The position numbers were made by a program, and so were the translations under genes. From Chromatium weissei (GTDB taxonomy: Bacteria; Pseudomonadota; Gammaproteobacteria; Chromatiales; Chromatiaceae), in the NCBI RefSeq assembly GCF_016583765.1, contig NZ_NRRR01000005.1, positions 62,001 through 126,000 of the forward strand: a stretch of DNA of 64,000 bases, in the 5' to 3' direction. The notes under the pieces are model-generated. The model was not told where the DNA came from, made no database searches, and saw only the letters and a program-made list of their open reading frames with translations. Positions 19,634 through 28,751 of this stretch are shown here, piece after piece (the first letter of the stretch is position 1; the number at the start of each line of letters is the position of its first letter).

Positions 19634-20955
19634 GAATTGTCTCCATTTGTAGGCGCAGCATTACCAAAGAACTGAATTGCCGCATTTAATTCTGCATGTT
19701 GCGTTGCGTATTCTGATACAGGCACATTTTCAATAATAGCATTCCATGCTTGACGAATACTTGTAGCGCCAGCGCGTGGTCCCATTGGATGACCAAATAC
19801 GCCGCGTCCGGGCACAAAACCGAAATCAACAGTACCGACTTTTTCATAAATCGTATGCAATGTTCCCGCCCAATCACTACCACCGGGAACAGGTAAACTA
19901 CTTTTCATTTCACCCATTGGAGTAAGACAGGCTTCGACATTAGCGCATACTTCTGTATCAGTCGTGTGCATTCGAGAACCAAATCCCGGCATAATAATGG
20001 CGTCAAATCCGGCAATACGTTGAAGTTTAGTGAATACCTGCGTGTGTATACCGAAATGAGATAATCGACTAAATGGCGCAATCGTTGGAAAGTGCGCAAT
20101 CAATGGAACCGTTGCATGTTTTCTGAGCATTCGCACTGCACTTAAACCTACAGGCATTGCGTTAATTAAAAGCGCGTTTGCGCCATTTGCAACTGCCATA
20201 TCGTGCAATTCAATTAAACGATCCACTTCATCAGTGATATTGGCGAGATAAATCTTGCGATGTCCTGTTTCTTGCTCTGCTTTAATTCGTGCTGCACCCA
20301 GCAATTTCGAGCGTTGATTTAATGGACACCAAGGCGTATCTGCCAGCATTTCATCGTCTTTTGCAATATCTAACCCGCCGAGCCAGCTTTCATAACCTAA
20401 ATGACTAAAGGCTTCAGGTGGCAGTCCGATATTCGGTTTAATGACTCCAAAGAAAATTGGGCGGTTATACACTTGAAGTAAATCACGCAGACCATCAACA
20501 CCAAAACGTGGTCCTTCAAATGCTTTCAAATACGCATTCGGAAATCGAATATCCAATAATTTAACAATAGGAAGATTAGGCGCAAAAAAAGTGCCTTCAC
20601 CACAAACGGCACTTAGTAGATTTGGAATGCGAGAACCAAAGTTGCCGTGAGGATGGGCAATAGTAACGTGACAGGCACTAATACCACTTTTTTTGGATTG
20701 ATGAAGACCATAACTAAATGCGGTTAATTCCGTATTTAATACGGTTAAGTTAATAACTTTTGCAGCAAAGCGTTCTCTCAAATCTTCGGAAAAACCAATA
20801 CGTTTCCATTGCGCTGTTGATTGTTCTGCACAGAAATGTGCTGCTGCAACTTGTGGATCGCCAAGGCATTCAAAGTAGTAATCGAGTTGAATATAAGCAT
20901 CTCGATCTAACGTATTTATATCAGCAAAAAAACCGGCACAGTCAGAATTCAACAT
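19630..20955 (-). CDS. RuBisCO-like protein (form IV)
   Basis: 441 residues, clearly homologous to RuBisCO large chain. The active-site region is present as FGVIKPNIG (Lys173, matching RuBisCO K175) and [10 protein letters not shown] (Lys199, Asp201, Glu202, matching carbamylated K201, D203 and E204). Loop 6, which in true RuBisCO carries the lysine K334, is replaced (region [17 protein letters not shown]), so CO2 fixation is unlikely. The phosphate-binding glycines are partly kept ([15 protein letters not shown]). Known form IV proteins act as enolases or isomerases of methionine-salvage intermediates; those of phototrophs are largely uncharacterised. It is 5 bases from yjbQ and overlaps idi, so a role tied to isoprenoid supply or sulfur salvage is inferred. 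Confidence 0.92.
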   Translation of the reverse strand: MLNSDCAGFFADINTLDRDAYIQLDYYFECLGDPQVAAAHFCAEQSTAQWKRIGFSEDLRERFAAKVINLTVLNTELTAFSYGLHQSKKSGISACHVTIAHPHGNFGSRIPNLLSAVCGEGTFFAPNLPIVKLLDIRFPNAYLKAFEGPRFGVDGLRDLLQVYNRPIFFGVIKPNIGLPPEAFSHLGYESWLGGLDIAKDDEMLADTPWCPLNQRSKLLGAARIKAEQETGHRKIYLANITDEVDRLIELHDMAVANGANALLINAMPVGLSAVRMLRKHATVPLIAHFPTIAPFSRLSHFGIHTQVFTKLQRIAGFDAIIMPGFGSRMHTTDTEVCANVEACLTPMGEMKSSLPVPGGSDWAGTLHTIYEKVGTVDFGFVPGRGVFGHPMGPRAGATSIRQAWNAIIENVPVSEYATQHAELNAAIQFFGNAAPTNGDNS

Positions 20956-20960
20956 ATTCC

Positions 20961-21389
20961 TCAGTGTTCTCCGATAATCTGAATGTGCAGTGTGCGTTCT
21001 TCACGGGGGCCATCTAATTCAATGAAAAAAATTGATTGCCAACGACCTAACAATAATTTGCCATTAGCAATAGGAATGGTCTCCGAAGCATTCATAAATA
21101 GACCCAATAAATGTGAATGCGCATTTAGACGACCATCAATAGGCTGCCGATTGTGTTTGAAATCTTGATGTTGCGGAATCAGTTGCGTTAGATATGCGAG
21201 CATATCCTGTTGCAACATGGGTTCACATTCATTGATTGCGACAAATGCAGTGCTGTGCGCGGAATAGACAGTAATCTGTCCATTTTGAATATGGCTTTGG
21301 TAGAAAATATCCTTGATGTGTGCAGTGACATCAATGATTTCAATTGGTGTGGTTGTATGTAAAGGAATACTGGTGCAGGATAAAAACAT
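20961..21389 (-). CDS. YjbQ / UPF0047 family protein
   Basis: 142 residues, whole-length YjbQ-family protein: [35 protein letters not shown] and [21 protein letters not shown] match the family's conserved His/Asn metal-site segments. Some members show low thiamin-phosphate synthase activity; the physiological role is unsettled. It is 80 bases after the last light-harvesting gene and 5 bases before the RuBisCO-like gene, so it begins, or continues from puf, the operon to idi and lipA. Confidence 0.86.
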   Translation of the reverse strand: MFLSCTSIPLHTTTPIEIIDVTAHIKDIFYQSHIQNGQITVYSAHSTAFVAINECEPMLQQDMLAYLTQLIPQHQDFKHNRQPIDGRLNAHSHLLGLFMNASETIPIANGKLLLGRWQSIFFIELDGPREERTLHIQIIGEH

Positions 21390-21469
21390 ATGAATTATTA
21401 GGTGCTACGACAACGGACAGGGTGTTTAATGACAGTGATCCCCGCCCGCCGACGCGCCCGACCACTCAA

Positions 21470-21670
21470 TTAGCGAATTTGCGGTAAGGGTGTCATCTGT
21501 GCCGCTGCTGCAGGCAAAGCGTGAGAACCCTGAAGCCAATTAAATTGTGGGCTGACGAATAATACAATGTGAATGAAAAAAGCCAGCGCAAAAAGCGACC
21601 CAACAGTCCCCATAATAACGAGGCGCAGGTCACCGAATTGCTTCCAAATTTGCCACATGTTGTTCTGCAT
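21470..21670 (-). CDS. Light-harvesting antenna alpha polypeptide (third, unpaired)
   Basis: 66 residues. A short polar N-terminus with MWQIWK, one membrane helix (about 17-38) with the bacteriochlorophyll-ligand His in FFIHIVLF, then the LH1-type exit motif FNWLQG and an Ala/Pro tail. It differs from the two other alpha chains here: DPRR before the helix is DLRL, and the helix starts VIMGTVGSL. AGGAGA is 8 bases before the ATG at 21670. No beta gene lies in the 122 bases between it and the previous alpha gene, so it lacks a neighbouring partner. Confidence 0.85.
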   Translation of the reverse strand: MQNNMWQIWKQFGDLRLVIMGTVGSLFALAFFIHIVLFVSPQFNWLQGSHALPAAAAQMTPLPQIR

Positions 21671-21745
21671 TGGTGAAATCTCCTAAAAACAGGGTTTGTC
21701 CTGTTGGTCACAATTTAAGCATTTAATTGGAACTAAACAAATCAA

Positions 21746-21763
21746 GGGGCACAAATGTGCCCC
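21746..21763 (-). terminator. Hairpin between second pufA and third alpha gene
   Basis: Perfect inverted repeat, 7-base arms GGGGCAC / GTGCCCC with a 4-base loop, in the mRNA between two antenna genes. On the minus strand it is followed by TTGATTTGTTT, a weak U-rich tract. It may attenuate transcription or protect the 3' end of the upstream antenna mRNA. Confidence 0.5.
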
Positions 21764-21792
21764 AAGATTCTGTATTCCAGCAGGTTCAGCGA

Positions 21793-21924
21793 CTAGCCGC
21801 TAATCCAATTGAAAGCTGGACTGCTGAGTAGAATGAAATGAATCAGCAGTGCCAACACAAACAGAAAACCAAACAATGCAACGAGGGTTCTGCGTGGGTC
21901 AAAGATTTGCCAAACTTTATGCAT
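21793..21924 (-). CDS. pufA: Light-harvesting 1 alpha polypeptide (second copy)
   Basis: 43 residues, too short for many gene finders. It reads [19 protein letters not shown], then a membrane helix with the bacteriochlorophyll-ligand His at residue 29 ([10 protein letters not shown]), then FNWISG and stop. All hallmarks of LH1 alpha are present (WxIxDPRR, His, FNW). A GGAGA ribosome site precedes the ATG at 21924. It follows the second pufB by 88 bases, forming the second beta-alpha pair after pufC, an arrangement known in purple sulfur bacteria. Confidence 0.93.
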   Translation of the reverse strand: MHKVWQIFDPRRTLVALFGFLFVLALLIHFILLSSPAFNWISG

Positions 21925-22012
21925 GTGTATTCTCCAGTTTTTTATGGATGGGCGCTGTGGAAAAACCAACAATCGCCCGGTCGGTCACGAACACTAAATA
22001 AACCCTTAGCAA

Positions 22013-22159
22013 TTAAAGCCAAGGACGCCACAACCACACGAGAACGTGTGCAAAAACCACGATCCCAGTAAACGCAACGAAACTAGACACAAAGACACCG
22101 TGGAATTCCCTTGCCTCTTCTTCCGTTAGTCCAGATATCGAGCGGCTCTCGCTAACCAT
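22013..22159 (-). CDS. pufB: Light-harvesting 1 beta polypeptide (second copy)
   Basis: 48 residues. It has the LH1-beta N-terminal pattern [15 protein letters not shown], with the conserved second His of beta chains, a membrane helix with the bacteriochlorophyll-ligand His in VVFAHVLVW, and the C-terminal WRPWL. GAGGAA is placed 8 bases before the ATG at 22159. It pairs with the alpha gene that follows. Sequence differs from the first beta copy mainly before the helix and in GIVVF neighbours. Confidence 0.94.
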   Translation of the reverse strand: MVSESRSISGLTEEEAREFHGVFVSSFVAFTGIVVFAHVLVWLWRPWL

Positions 22160-22267
22160 TTTAATGGTTCCTCACTACTTTTCGGTACGATTTCAGAGAT
22201 TGCAATCTCTGTCATCATTCGCAGACTCTATTGAAAAGAACCGCTACCGTGATTCTTATGTCGTCTC

Positions 22268-22299
22268 ATACGCGCCGGACATTTGATTATCCGGCGTAT
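22268..22299 (-). promoter_or_regulatory. mRNA hairpin between pufC and the second pufB
   Basis: Inverted repeat CGCCGGA (22273-22279) and TCCGGCG (22290-22296) with 10-base loop, extended by ATA/TAT. No U-run follows, so it is more like an intercistronic stability hairpin than a terminator. The 22160-22332 gap holds nothing else that I can identify. Confidence 0.4.
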
Positions 22300-22332
22300 A
22301 AATAGCATCCCTGCTAACGCCATAGATTCGAA

Positions 22333-23418
22333 CTACAGATTTTGCGCAGTTGGTACCATTGGTTCAACTGGTGCAGCTGGCACTTCTGGCTTAACTGCTG
22401 CAGGAGTTTCTGCTTTCGCTGGAGCAATCAATACCGGGTAATCCTTCAACATCTTTGCAGCATACAATGGTTTATATGCGCCCTGATGACAGGTCATACA
22501 ACTGATTTTGAAGGGGTCTCCGTAAGGACCTTTGCGCGATGCAGGAAGCACGTCATTCAGCGGCCAGAGATAATTCTGATTCAGGTCGCGTACGTGACGA
22601 ATTGCATACCAAGCAGTTGTCCGTTTGGGTGTGCTTTGTTGCCAATTAGAAAACGCACGTGTGTTATGGCAGAAAGTACAGTTAACACCCAGCGCATCAG
22701 AGATTTGCATCATCAACGCATACGTCCATTCAGCCTGCTTAATCGATGTCTTATTACCACTTGGCAATGCCGTTTTTCCAATCACACGAATCTCATTTGC
22801 TTGATCAAGAAATGGTGTAAATGGATCATAGGGTAATGACGAATAAGCAGCAGTCGAGGCAACCGTATTTTGCCCTGTCGGCTTGACAGCAGAAGGATGA
22901 TTTGGACCTGGATCGGTTACCCAAACATACTTCGGTACTGGATTTCCACGATGACAGGTGTAACAAGTAATACCTGTTTCTGCCACATGTGATTTCCAAT
23001 TTGCATTGGTTTGCCGCGTCATCTCAAACATGCGCCGTGAAACGACTTTTGTATAGATGTCATCAGAAGCAAAATTACCCGGAACGTGGCAATAATTACA
23101 ACCTTCTTTCGGTGCAACCCACAATGTGGCAGCCACCATGATTCGAGTGAAGTCAGCAACACTCAAATCGCTTAACACTTGCACATTTTTGTATACGGCA
23201 GTGACTTTAGGACCACCAGGTGCTGCAGGCGCAAGTGCTTCCGGTGGAATGTTCGCTTTAATACTTTCTTCAAGCAAACGCGGATTATAGTTTTGCTCCA
23301 TTGCCAACCCGCGATATCCACCTTGAACCACTTCTGGTGGCGGACGCTCGCAACCCAGCAAGAGTACGGAAGCAACGACCGCAACTAAGGGAACAGATGC
23401 GTGTTTTCCAATTTTCAT
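22333..23418 (-). CDS. pufC: Reaction-centre tetrahaem cytochrome c subunit
   Basis: 361 residues. A signal peptide ends in the lipobox LLLGC, so the protein is lipid-anchored on the periplasmic side. Four CxxCH haem sites are visible: CNYCH, CYTCH, CTFCH and CMTCH. The cytochrome re-reduces the photo-oxidised special pair. The C-terminus has an Ala/Pro/Glu-rich extension after the last haem, variable in this family. Its ATG overlaps the pufM stop by four bases. Confidence 0.96.
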   Translation of the reverse strand: MKIGKHASVPLVAVVASVLLLGCERPPPEVVQGGYRGLAMEQNYNPRLLEESIKANIPPEALAPAAPGGPKVTAVYKNVQVLSDLSVADFTRIMVAATLWVAPKEGCNYCHVPGNFASDDIYTKVVSRRMFEMTRQTNANWKSHVAETGITCYTCHRGNPVPKYVWVTDPGPNHPSAVKPTGQNTVASTAAYSSLPYDPFTPFLDQANEIRVIGKTALPSGNKTSIKQAEWTYALMMQISDALGVNCTFCHNTRAFSNWQQSTPKRTTAWYAIRHVRDLNQNYLWPLNDVLPASRKGPYGDPFKISCMTCHQGAYKPLYAAKMLKDYPVLIAPAKAETPAAVKPEVPAAPVEPMVPTAQNL

Positions 23419-24413
23419 TGCGCGACCCCCTGCTGAATCATGTACGCATCCTGCGGCATCGTGTACGGGTCTTGAACGATCGCATCAATTGGATAGCTCG
23501 GTGCAACGCCATGTTTCACTGCCCAAAGATACCAGTTATCGACTACCGTTCCGGTCAGAAGAATGCCAATTCCAGCGGTAATAACGGTCAGAACCGCAAA
23601 CCACCAGCTCCAACGATGAATGGACTCCATCGAAGCATTAAAGCCCATTGTCCAACGCCAGAATAATGCTGCACGTTCTGCTGCCGTTCCACGATCAAGA
23701 ATCTGGTCGATCTCACGATCACCACCAAACCGACTAACCGCTAAAATGGTTGCACCGTGCATTGCAAATAACAGTGCAGAACCGTATAGGAAGGCAATCG
23801 AAAGCATGTGGAATGGATTGTAATAAAGGTTTCCGTAACGAATTGAAAACGCTGCGGTCCAATCGAGATGCGGGAAAATGCCGAAAGGTACTGCTTCAGC
23901 CCAACTTCCCATCATCACTGGGCGAATGAAACCCAAGCTCAGATAGAAAAAGATTGCTGCGGCAAATGCCCAAGACAGATGCTGACTCATTCCAAGTGCA
24001 GCGGCACGTTTATAGGTGCGCACCCACCACAAAATGATTGAGGCAGTTAAAAATACTCCGGCCATGATCCACCAACCACCTTCTGATAGCGGCGGAATAC
24101 TCAAACCGTATGACGGTGCTGGTGGCTCCAGTGCCAGCCAAAACAAGTTCTTAACCAGTTCGATGGGACTCCAATCGACTGATGCCAGCATGTTAAGACC
24201 AATGATCTCCAACGCAATAAAGCCGAAGATCAATGAAAGCGTACCAGTGAAACCGAGGTAAAGCGGTCCAATCTGCGCGTCGCCGATCTTACCAGCCCAG
24301 TAGGAGAAAAGAGGCTTGCCAAGGCGTGGCAAACTGCCTTTCGGCAGTGGTACGCCGGGATAAGCCGGTGAACGCACCTGCACACTATTAAAAATATTCT
24401 GATATTCAGGCAT
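23415..24413 (-). CDS. pufM: Photosynthetic reaction-centre M subunit
   Basis: 332 residues with five membrane helices. It carries the bacteriochlorophyll and iron His ligands in regions such as [23 protein letters not shown] and [13 protein letters not shown]. Together with L it binds the special pair, accessory pigments, quinones and non-haem iron. It is 16 bases after pufL and overlaps pufC. Length is normal. Confidence 0.97.
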   Translation of the reverse strand: MPEYQNIFNSVQVRSPAYPGVPLPKGSLPRLGKPLFSYWAGKIGDAQIGPLYLGFTGTLSLIFGFIALEIIGLNMLASVDWSPIELVKNLFWLALEPPAPSYGLSIPPLSEGGWWIMAGVFLTASIILWWVRTYKRAAALGMSQHLSWAFAAAIFFYLSLGFIRPVMMGSWAEAVPFGIFPHLDWTAAFSIRYGNLYYNPFHMLSIAFLYGSALLFAMHGATILAVSRFGGDREIDQILDRGTAAERAALFWRWTMGFNASMESIHRWSWWFAVLTVITAGIGILLTGTVVDNWYLWAVKHGVAPSYPIDAIVQDPYTMPQDAYMIQQGVAQ

Positions 24414-24429
24414 TGTTATCTCCTAGTTC

Positions 24430-25266
24430 CTACCAGAGCGGAAGCTCAAGCCACCAGTTCCACCATTCCGGCCAACCACGCGTCCAGAAAGGTCCACTGA
24501 TAACGATACAGACCGCGCTCCAGAACACGGCACTGAGAGCTAGGAACAATCCCAAGCGATGAATGGCAAGCGCACCAATTGAATAGCCCACGATGTCGCG
24601 GAAAAAGGTGTTTTCATGCTCGCTGGTCTTCGTTGGTTCACCTTCTTGTGGATTGGTTACTGACAAAATCAGTGAACCATGCATTGACAGCGCCAACGCG
24701 TTGGTAAAGAAGAAGGTGATTGCCAGCATGTGTGCTGGGTTGTAATGGAAATGCAGGAACTGATAGCCAACATTCGAAACCCAATCGAGGTGGCTCAGAA
24801 TTCCATAAGGAAAACCATGACCCCAACCACCCAGCAGAATCGGACGCACGACCACAAGAATAAGGTATGCACCAATTGCAAAAGAGAAGGCGAAAGGAAT
24901 ATGAAAGCCAATTCCGAGCTTGCGGCAGATTTCAACTTCGCGCAGCGCCCAAGAAACAAAGGCACCGATTGCGCAAATCGTAATGATTTGCCACAAACCA
25001 CCTTCAGCCATCGGAGCCATTCCTAAACCATAACTCAGGTCTGGAGGTGCAATGCTGATTTGCCAAAGATTGAAAGTTTGCAGTTCTGCATTTGGGCCGA
25101 GGGTGGCACCCCAAGCCATCAGAAGCGTTCCTAATAATGCAAAGAAAAACCCTGACACTCCGAAGAAGCCGACATAAAACGGCCCCACCCAGAAGTCGAA
25201 TAGGTCTCCCCCTATCAACGTCCCGCCACGGACGCGGTATTTTTTCTCAAAACTGAGCATGGCCAT
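24430..25266 (-). CDS. pufL: Photosynthetic reaction-centre L subunit
   Basis: 278 residues, five membrane helices. Conserved features: [36 protein letters not shown], the special-pair region [25 protein letters not shown], and the iron-ligand region [12 protein letters not shown]. It forms the photosynthetic reaction centre with PufM. It follows pufA by 117 bases containing an RNA hairpin. Confidence 0.97.
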   Translation of the reverse strand: MAMLSFEKKYRVRGGTLIGGDLFDFWVGPFYVGFFGVSGFFFALLGTLLMAWGATLGPNAELQTFNLWQISIAPPDLSYGLGMAPMAEGGLWQIITICAIGAFVSWALREVEICRKLGIGFHIPFAFSFAIGAYLILVVVRPILLGGWGHGFPYGILSHLDWVSNVGYQFLHFHYNPAHMLAITFFFTNALALSMHGSLILSVTNPQEGEPTKTSEHENTFFRDIVGYSIGALAIHRLGLFLALSAVFWSAVCIVISGPFWTRGWPEWWNWWLELPLW

Positions 25267-25282
25267 TGTAAAACCCTCTGCT

Positions 25283-25309
25283 GGGGAGACAGCCTGGCCG
25301 GATGTCCCC
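25283..25309 (-). promoter_or_regulatory. Intercistronic hairpin between pufA and pufL
   Basis: GGGGACA and TGTCTCCCC can pair around an 11-base loop with one bulged base. In Rhodobacter, hairpins between pufA and pufL protect the pufBA mRNA and give an excess of antenna over reaction-centre protein. The position here matches that role; function is inferred. Confidence 0.5.
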
Positions 25310-25383
25310 TCTTAGCGCTGTCGGTAACAGACAAGGCTTGCCATGAAACTTTGCCTCGTCCATCACCCCCGTCAAGGACATGA

Positions 25384-25581
25384 TTAGCGTTGCGGCACAA
25401 CCGGCGTCGCTTGCTGAACCGAAGCAGCAGGAACACCATCTTCGAGCCAATTAAAATCGGTGGTGCTCAACAGAATCATGTGGATGGCAAGCGCCAGTAC
25501 CACTAAGAAAACAAACAGCGCGATCAGAACGCGACGCGGATCAATCAGCAACCAGATTTTCCATGTATCAGGTGACATCAT
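25384..25581 (-). CDS. pufA: Light-harvesting 1 alpha polypeptide (first copy)
   Basis: 65 residues. [16 protein letters not shown] leads into the membrane helix with ligand His in [19 protein letters not shown], a textbook LH1 alpha. The C-terminal tail is Ala/Pro/Gln-rich. Two consecutive ATG codons (25579-25581 and 25576-25578) follow GGAGA; I used the first. It lies 90 bases after pufB in the usual B-A-L-M-C order. Confidence 0.95.
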   Translation of the reverse strand: MMSPDTWKIWLLIDPRRVLIALFVFLVVLALAIHMILLSTTDFNWLEDGVPAASVQQATPVVPQR

Positions 25582-25671
25582 TTCGAATTCTCCACAAAAA
25601 CAAGTCTGGAATTTTTAGGTCGATTAAGTGGCGCAAGTGTTTGAAACGCAAGCGCCTAACTTAAATAACGA

Positions 25672-25812
25672 TTACAGCCAAGGACGCCACATCCAAGCCA
25701 GAATGTGTGCAAATACGACGATTCCAAAAAATGCCGACATGCTTTGCGTGAAGAAGCCATGGAATTCTTGAGCTTCTTGTTCGGTCAGTCCAGTTAAGCT
25801 GTTGTTAGCCAT
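25672..25812 (-). CDS. pufB: Light-harvesting 1 beta polypeptide (first copy)
   Basis: 46 residues: [19 protein letters not shown], a membrane helix with ligand His in [11 protein letters not shown], and the C-terminal RPWL. The GGAGG ribosome site precedes the ATG at 25812 and is the strongest of the antenna genes. First structural gene of pufBALMC, 287 bases after bchZ. Confidence 0.95.
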   Translation of the reverse strand: MANNSLTGLTEQEAQEFHGFFTQSMSAFFGIVVFAHILAWMWRPWL

Positions 25813-25989
25813 TGAAAATCCTCCGAATCTTTAAAAGAAAAAGTGTTGTGTCGCACTTAGCTCGTGCGGCGGGAGCACCATAGACATAGCGAACTACGGA
25901 AAAGAACCCACCCGACATACACGGGGATCATCTCGTCAAGAGCCTAAAGTGACAGCTATAAAATTGCTGGAACGCTTTTTTAGCCTGCA

Positions 25990-26095
25990 TCGTGTGTCAA
26001 CACGAGGTTTGACAATTGCGAGACCAACTGCTTGACGGAATAGTTGGATTCAGGTGTCAGTCTAGCTTGACTGACACAGATGTCAATCTACATTT
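25990..26095 (-). promoter_or_regulatory. Cluster of TGTCA/TGACA half-sites upstream of pufB
   Basis: In the bchZ-pufB gap, at least six TGTCA-type half-sites occur within about 100 bases (for example 25995-26000, 26009-26014, 26055-26060, 26072-26076, 26081-26085). Two pairs form perfect inverted repeats: 25995-26014 (6-base arms) and 26054-26077 (9-base arms). TGT...ACA palindromes are bound by PpsR/CrtJ repressors in purple bacteria, but the spacing here is 2-4 bases longer than the TGT-N12-ACA consensus. The 26054-26077 repeat could also be an RNA hairpin behind bchZ. A TTGACA on the minus strand could serve as a -35 box. Confidence 0.35.
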
Positions 26096-26099
26096 ACAC

Positions 26100-27539
26100 T
26101 TAAATTGACCGTTGTGCTTCAACGACCCGTTCCGCTGTAACCTGCGTCTCTCCGGCATTTCGCGCAGCCCGTTCGACGGCATCGCGCAGCCGTTTGGCAG
26201 CAGAAATTCGCACCAGCACCGGTTGACTCTCCACAATTTGATCGAACGCGACTCGCGCTTCTTCATTCCACGGCAATTCGCGGTGCATTCGCGCCGGAGT
26301 TGGATCAACTTTATCGAGATCAGTGCCGAGCGGAATGATGTGAAACAGTGCATCAAACAATGCGTTACAGACTTCCTGCACCAAATAGGTCGCGCCCGCG
26401 TAGCCCATAAACGGCGTTCCGGTATGACGGCGAATCACCGTACCGGGAAACGATGCCGGAATGTAGGTCGCACGCGCACCGATCTCCGCCAAATACATTC
26501 GCTCATTGAAACTGCCGAACACGATCAACGGGGTTTTTTCCTGAATCGTTTGACGAATCAAATCGTTATCCGGCTTGACACCCGCTTTACGCGTGAACGC
26601 AAAATGACACGGCAGTCCCATTTCATCTTCCAGAAAATGCCGCAGACCTCGGCTATACGTCTCGGTCGCTGCCACACCAAAACTGGCAGTTCCAAAGAAA
26701 TCCTGCGTCACTGACCGCCACAAATCCCAAATCGGTTTGATCGTCGTCTGCTTTTCGCGCTCGATAAATGGCTCTGGGTCAAGCTCCAGCAATTTACCGA
26801 GTGCCCGCAAAAACTTGGTTGTGCTGTGTAAACCAATCGGCGCTTGCAAAAATGGACGTTCCAACGCCTCGCACAACGTGCGCCCAAATTCGCGGTACAG
26901 GCAGATATTCACGTCGGCATTAGCTAATTTCGCCACATCATCCAAATGGCTGCCGAGCGGAAAGGTCAAATTCACTTCTGCGCCAATGCCTTCCACCAGC
27001 CGCCGCATTTCCGCCACATCAGACGATGAATTGAACACACCGTACATCGGACCGATGAGATTGACGCGAGGTCGCGCTTCGGGCGGGCGCGGTTTGGCTT
27101 TAATTGCCGCGCCCTTTTTTGCGCCAAATTGCGTCCACAGCCAATACATGGCGCGATTGGCGCTTTGCCACTGATCTTCATCAATCGTGCGCGGCAGAAA
27201 CCGCACAATGTTCGTACCTTCTGGAGTCACGCCGCCGCCGATCATCTCGGCAATTGAACCCGTCACCACCACTGCCGGACGTGTTGAATCAAGCGATTGA
27301 TAAGCGCGCCGCATCGCCTGCTCGGTTCCCTGCTGACCGAGTTCTTCTTCACCTAAACCCGTCACGACAACCGGCAACTCATGCGGCGGCAATCCGTCGG
27401 TGTAATGCAGCACCGCCGTCACCGGCAGATTTTCGCACCCCACTGGTCCATCAATAATGACTTGCAATCCCTTGATCGCAGCAAAGGCATAAACGGAACC
27501 CCAATAACCGCCTGCACGGTCAAGGTCATTGATTAACAT
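26100..27539 (-). CDS. bchZ: Chlorophyllide a reductase subunit BchZ
   Basis: 479 residues, nitrogenase-like catalytic subunit. It begins [34 protein letters not shown] with the cluster-ligand Cys, followed by [12 protein letters not shown] and the GPMYG and [14 protein letters not shown] segments of the family. With BchY it forms the MoFe-like part of chlorophyllide a reductase, reducing ring B to make the bacteriochlorin. Normally it follows bchY directly; here it stands alone at the head of the puf operon, 28 kb from bchX and bchY. GC-rich in contrast to the puf genes. Confidence 0.95.
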   Translation of the reverse strand: MLINDLDRAGGYWGSVYAFAAIKGLQVIIDGPVGCENLPVTAVLHYTDGLPPHELPVVVTGLGEEELGQQGTEQAMRRAYQSLDSTRPAVVVTGSIAEMIGGGVTPEGTNIVRFLPRTIDEDQWQSANRAMYWLWTQFGAKKGAAIKAKPRPPEARPRVNLIGPMYGVFNSSSDVAEMRRLVEGIGAEVNLTFPLGSHLDDVAKLANADVNICLYREFGRTLCEALERPFLQAPIGLHSTTKFLRALGKLLELDPEPFIEREKQTTIKPIWDLWRSVTQDFFGTASFGVAATETYSRGLRHFLEDEMGLPCHFAFTRKAGVKPDNDLIRQTIQEKTPLIVFGSFNERMYLAEIGARATYIPASFPGTVIRRHTGTPFMGYAGATYLVQEVCNALFDALFHIIPLGTDLDKVDPTPARMHRELPWNEEARVAFDQIVESQPVLVRISAAKRLRDAVERAARNAGETQVTAERVVEAQRSI

Positions 27540-27612
27540 CTAAAATATCCTCTTCGTTAATGTGAGCTTGCGTAGCATTTCCGCTGTATGGCGAATAACT
27601 CCGTGCAAAAAT

Positions 27613-27627
27613 GTGATAAACAATCAC
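27613..27627. promoter_or_regulatory. Palindrome in the bchZ-apbE divergent gap
   Basis: Perfect inverted repeat GTGAT-aaaca-ATCAC. It resembles Crp/Fnr-type half-sites, but the 5-base spacer is one longer than the Fnr consensus and it is not an exact Crp site. It sits between the divergent bchZ and apbE genes. Weak evidence. Confidence 0.25.
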
Positions 27628-27657
27628 GCTTTTCACGACAACCAACGCTTAAAAACT

Positions 27658-28707
27658 ATGCGCATTTTCATTCAACAGTCATTGCGCCACCGCGCTTTGC
27701 AATTCATCAGCATCGCCCTGTTATTACTACTCGCCGGTTGCGGGCGACCTGATCCGATGCTCGACATCGCCGGTTCCACGATGGGCACCTATTACACCGT
27801 CAAGGTCGCTCGTCCGCCGCAAAACATGACCAAACAAACACTGACCGCCGGTGTGGAAACAGTGCTGGCGCGAGTGATTAGCGAAATTTCAACCTACGAA
27901 AAAACCTCAGAATTATCGCAACTCAATCAAAATTCCAGCACCGAGTGGATTCCTGTTTCTGCCAATCTCTACCAAGTCATCGCCGAAGGTCAGCGCATCG
28001 CCGCATTAACCGATGGCACGTTCGACATCACCATCGGTCCACTCGTCAATCTGTGGGGATTTGGTCCCGAGCGCCGTCGTGACACGCCACCGAGTGCGGA
28101 GGAAATTCAGACCGCACAAGCACGCGTCGGCTGGCAAAAGTTGGAATTACAGGCGCAACCGACTGCCGTGCGCAAGGCACAACCGAATCTTTATATCGAT
28201 CTGTCCGCACTCGGTGAAGGTTATGGTGTCGATCAACTCACCGCATGGCTCGATGCGCAGGGAGTCAACGACTACATGGTCGCCATCGCCGGCGCGATTC
28301 GCACCAAAGGCAATAACGCCAAACAGCAGCCATGGGCAATTGCGATAGAACAGCCTGTTGCCGAACACCGCGCCGTCAATCGCATTCTGTCCTTAACCGA
28401 CCGCGCCATTTCCACCTCCGGCGACTATCGCAACTTTTTCGAGCGCGACGGCAAACGTTATTCCCACGAAATCAATCCAATAACGGGCGCACCAGTGAAC
28501 CGCAACCTCGGTTCAGTCACCGTCATCGGCGAATCGGGAATGGTGGTTGACGGCTGGGCAACGGCGTTAATGGTGCTCGGCGAAGAGCGCGGCTCCGCAC
28601 TCGCCGAAGCGCAGAAATTAGCCGCCTATTTCATCGTCCGCGATGGCGAAAACTTTCGCACCATTGCCACACCCGCATTTCAAAAAATACTGAATACGGA
28701 CAATTAA
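27658..28707 (+). CDS. apbE: FAD:protein FMN transferase
   Basis: 349 residues from the ATG at 27658. The signal peptide ends in lipobox LLLAGC, so it is a periplasmic lipoprotein. ApbE attaches FMN to a Thr in NqrC/RnfG-type proteins. Motifs follow the Escherichia coli pattern: STMGTYYTVKV, LWGFGP, DLSALGEGYGVDQL, VAIAGAIRTKG, TSGDYRNFFERDGKRYSHEINP and the metal-site DGWATALMVLG. No flavinylation target such as nqrC or rnfG is in the window. Divergent from bchZ. Confidence 0.93.
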   Translation: MRIFIQQSLRHRALQFISIALLLLLAGCGRPDPMLDIAGSTMGTYYTVKVARPPQNMTKQTLTAGVETVLARVISEISTYEKTSELSQLNQNSSTEWIPVSANLYQVIAEGQRIAALTDGTFDITIGPLVNLWGFGPERRRDTPPSAEEIQTAQARVGWQKLELQAQPTAVRKAQPNLYIDLSALGEGYGVDQLTAWLDAQGVNDYMVAIAGAIRTKGNNAKQQPWAIAIEQPVAEHRAVNRILSLTDRAISTSGDYRNFFERDGKRYSHEINPITGAPVNRNLGSVTVIGESGMVVDGWATALMVLGEERGSALAEAQKLAAYFIVRDGENFRTIATPAFQKILNTDN

Positions 28708-28751
28708 ATAACCCGCCGCAACAACGCATTTTCTATTCATGGAGAAGGTCG

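Noticed and set aside
19630..20955. Functional carbon-fixing RuBisCO
   Set aside because: The loop-6 lysine and the phosphate-site context differ from true RuBisCO; the form IV assignment fits better.
21671..21792. A third light-harvesting beta gene before the third alpha gene
   Set aside because: Looked for on both strands; no frame with the His-containing helix and WRPWL end exists in the gap.
27658..28707. Inactive ApbE because of GEG and AGA in conserved motifs
   Set aside because: The same residues occur in Escherichia coli-type ApbE, so they do not signal loss of function.
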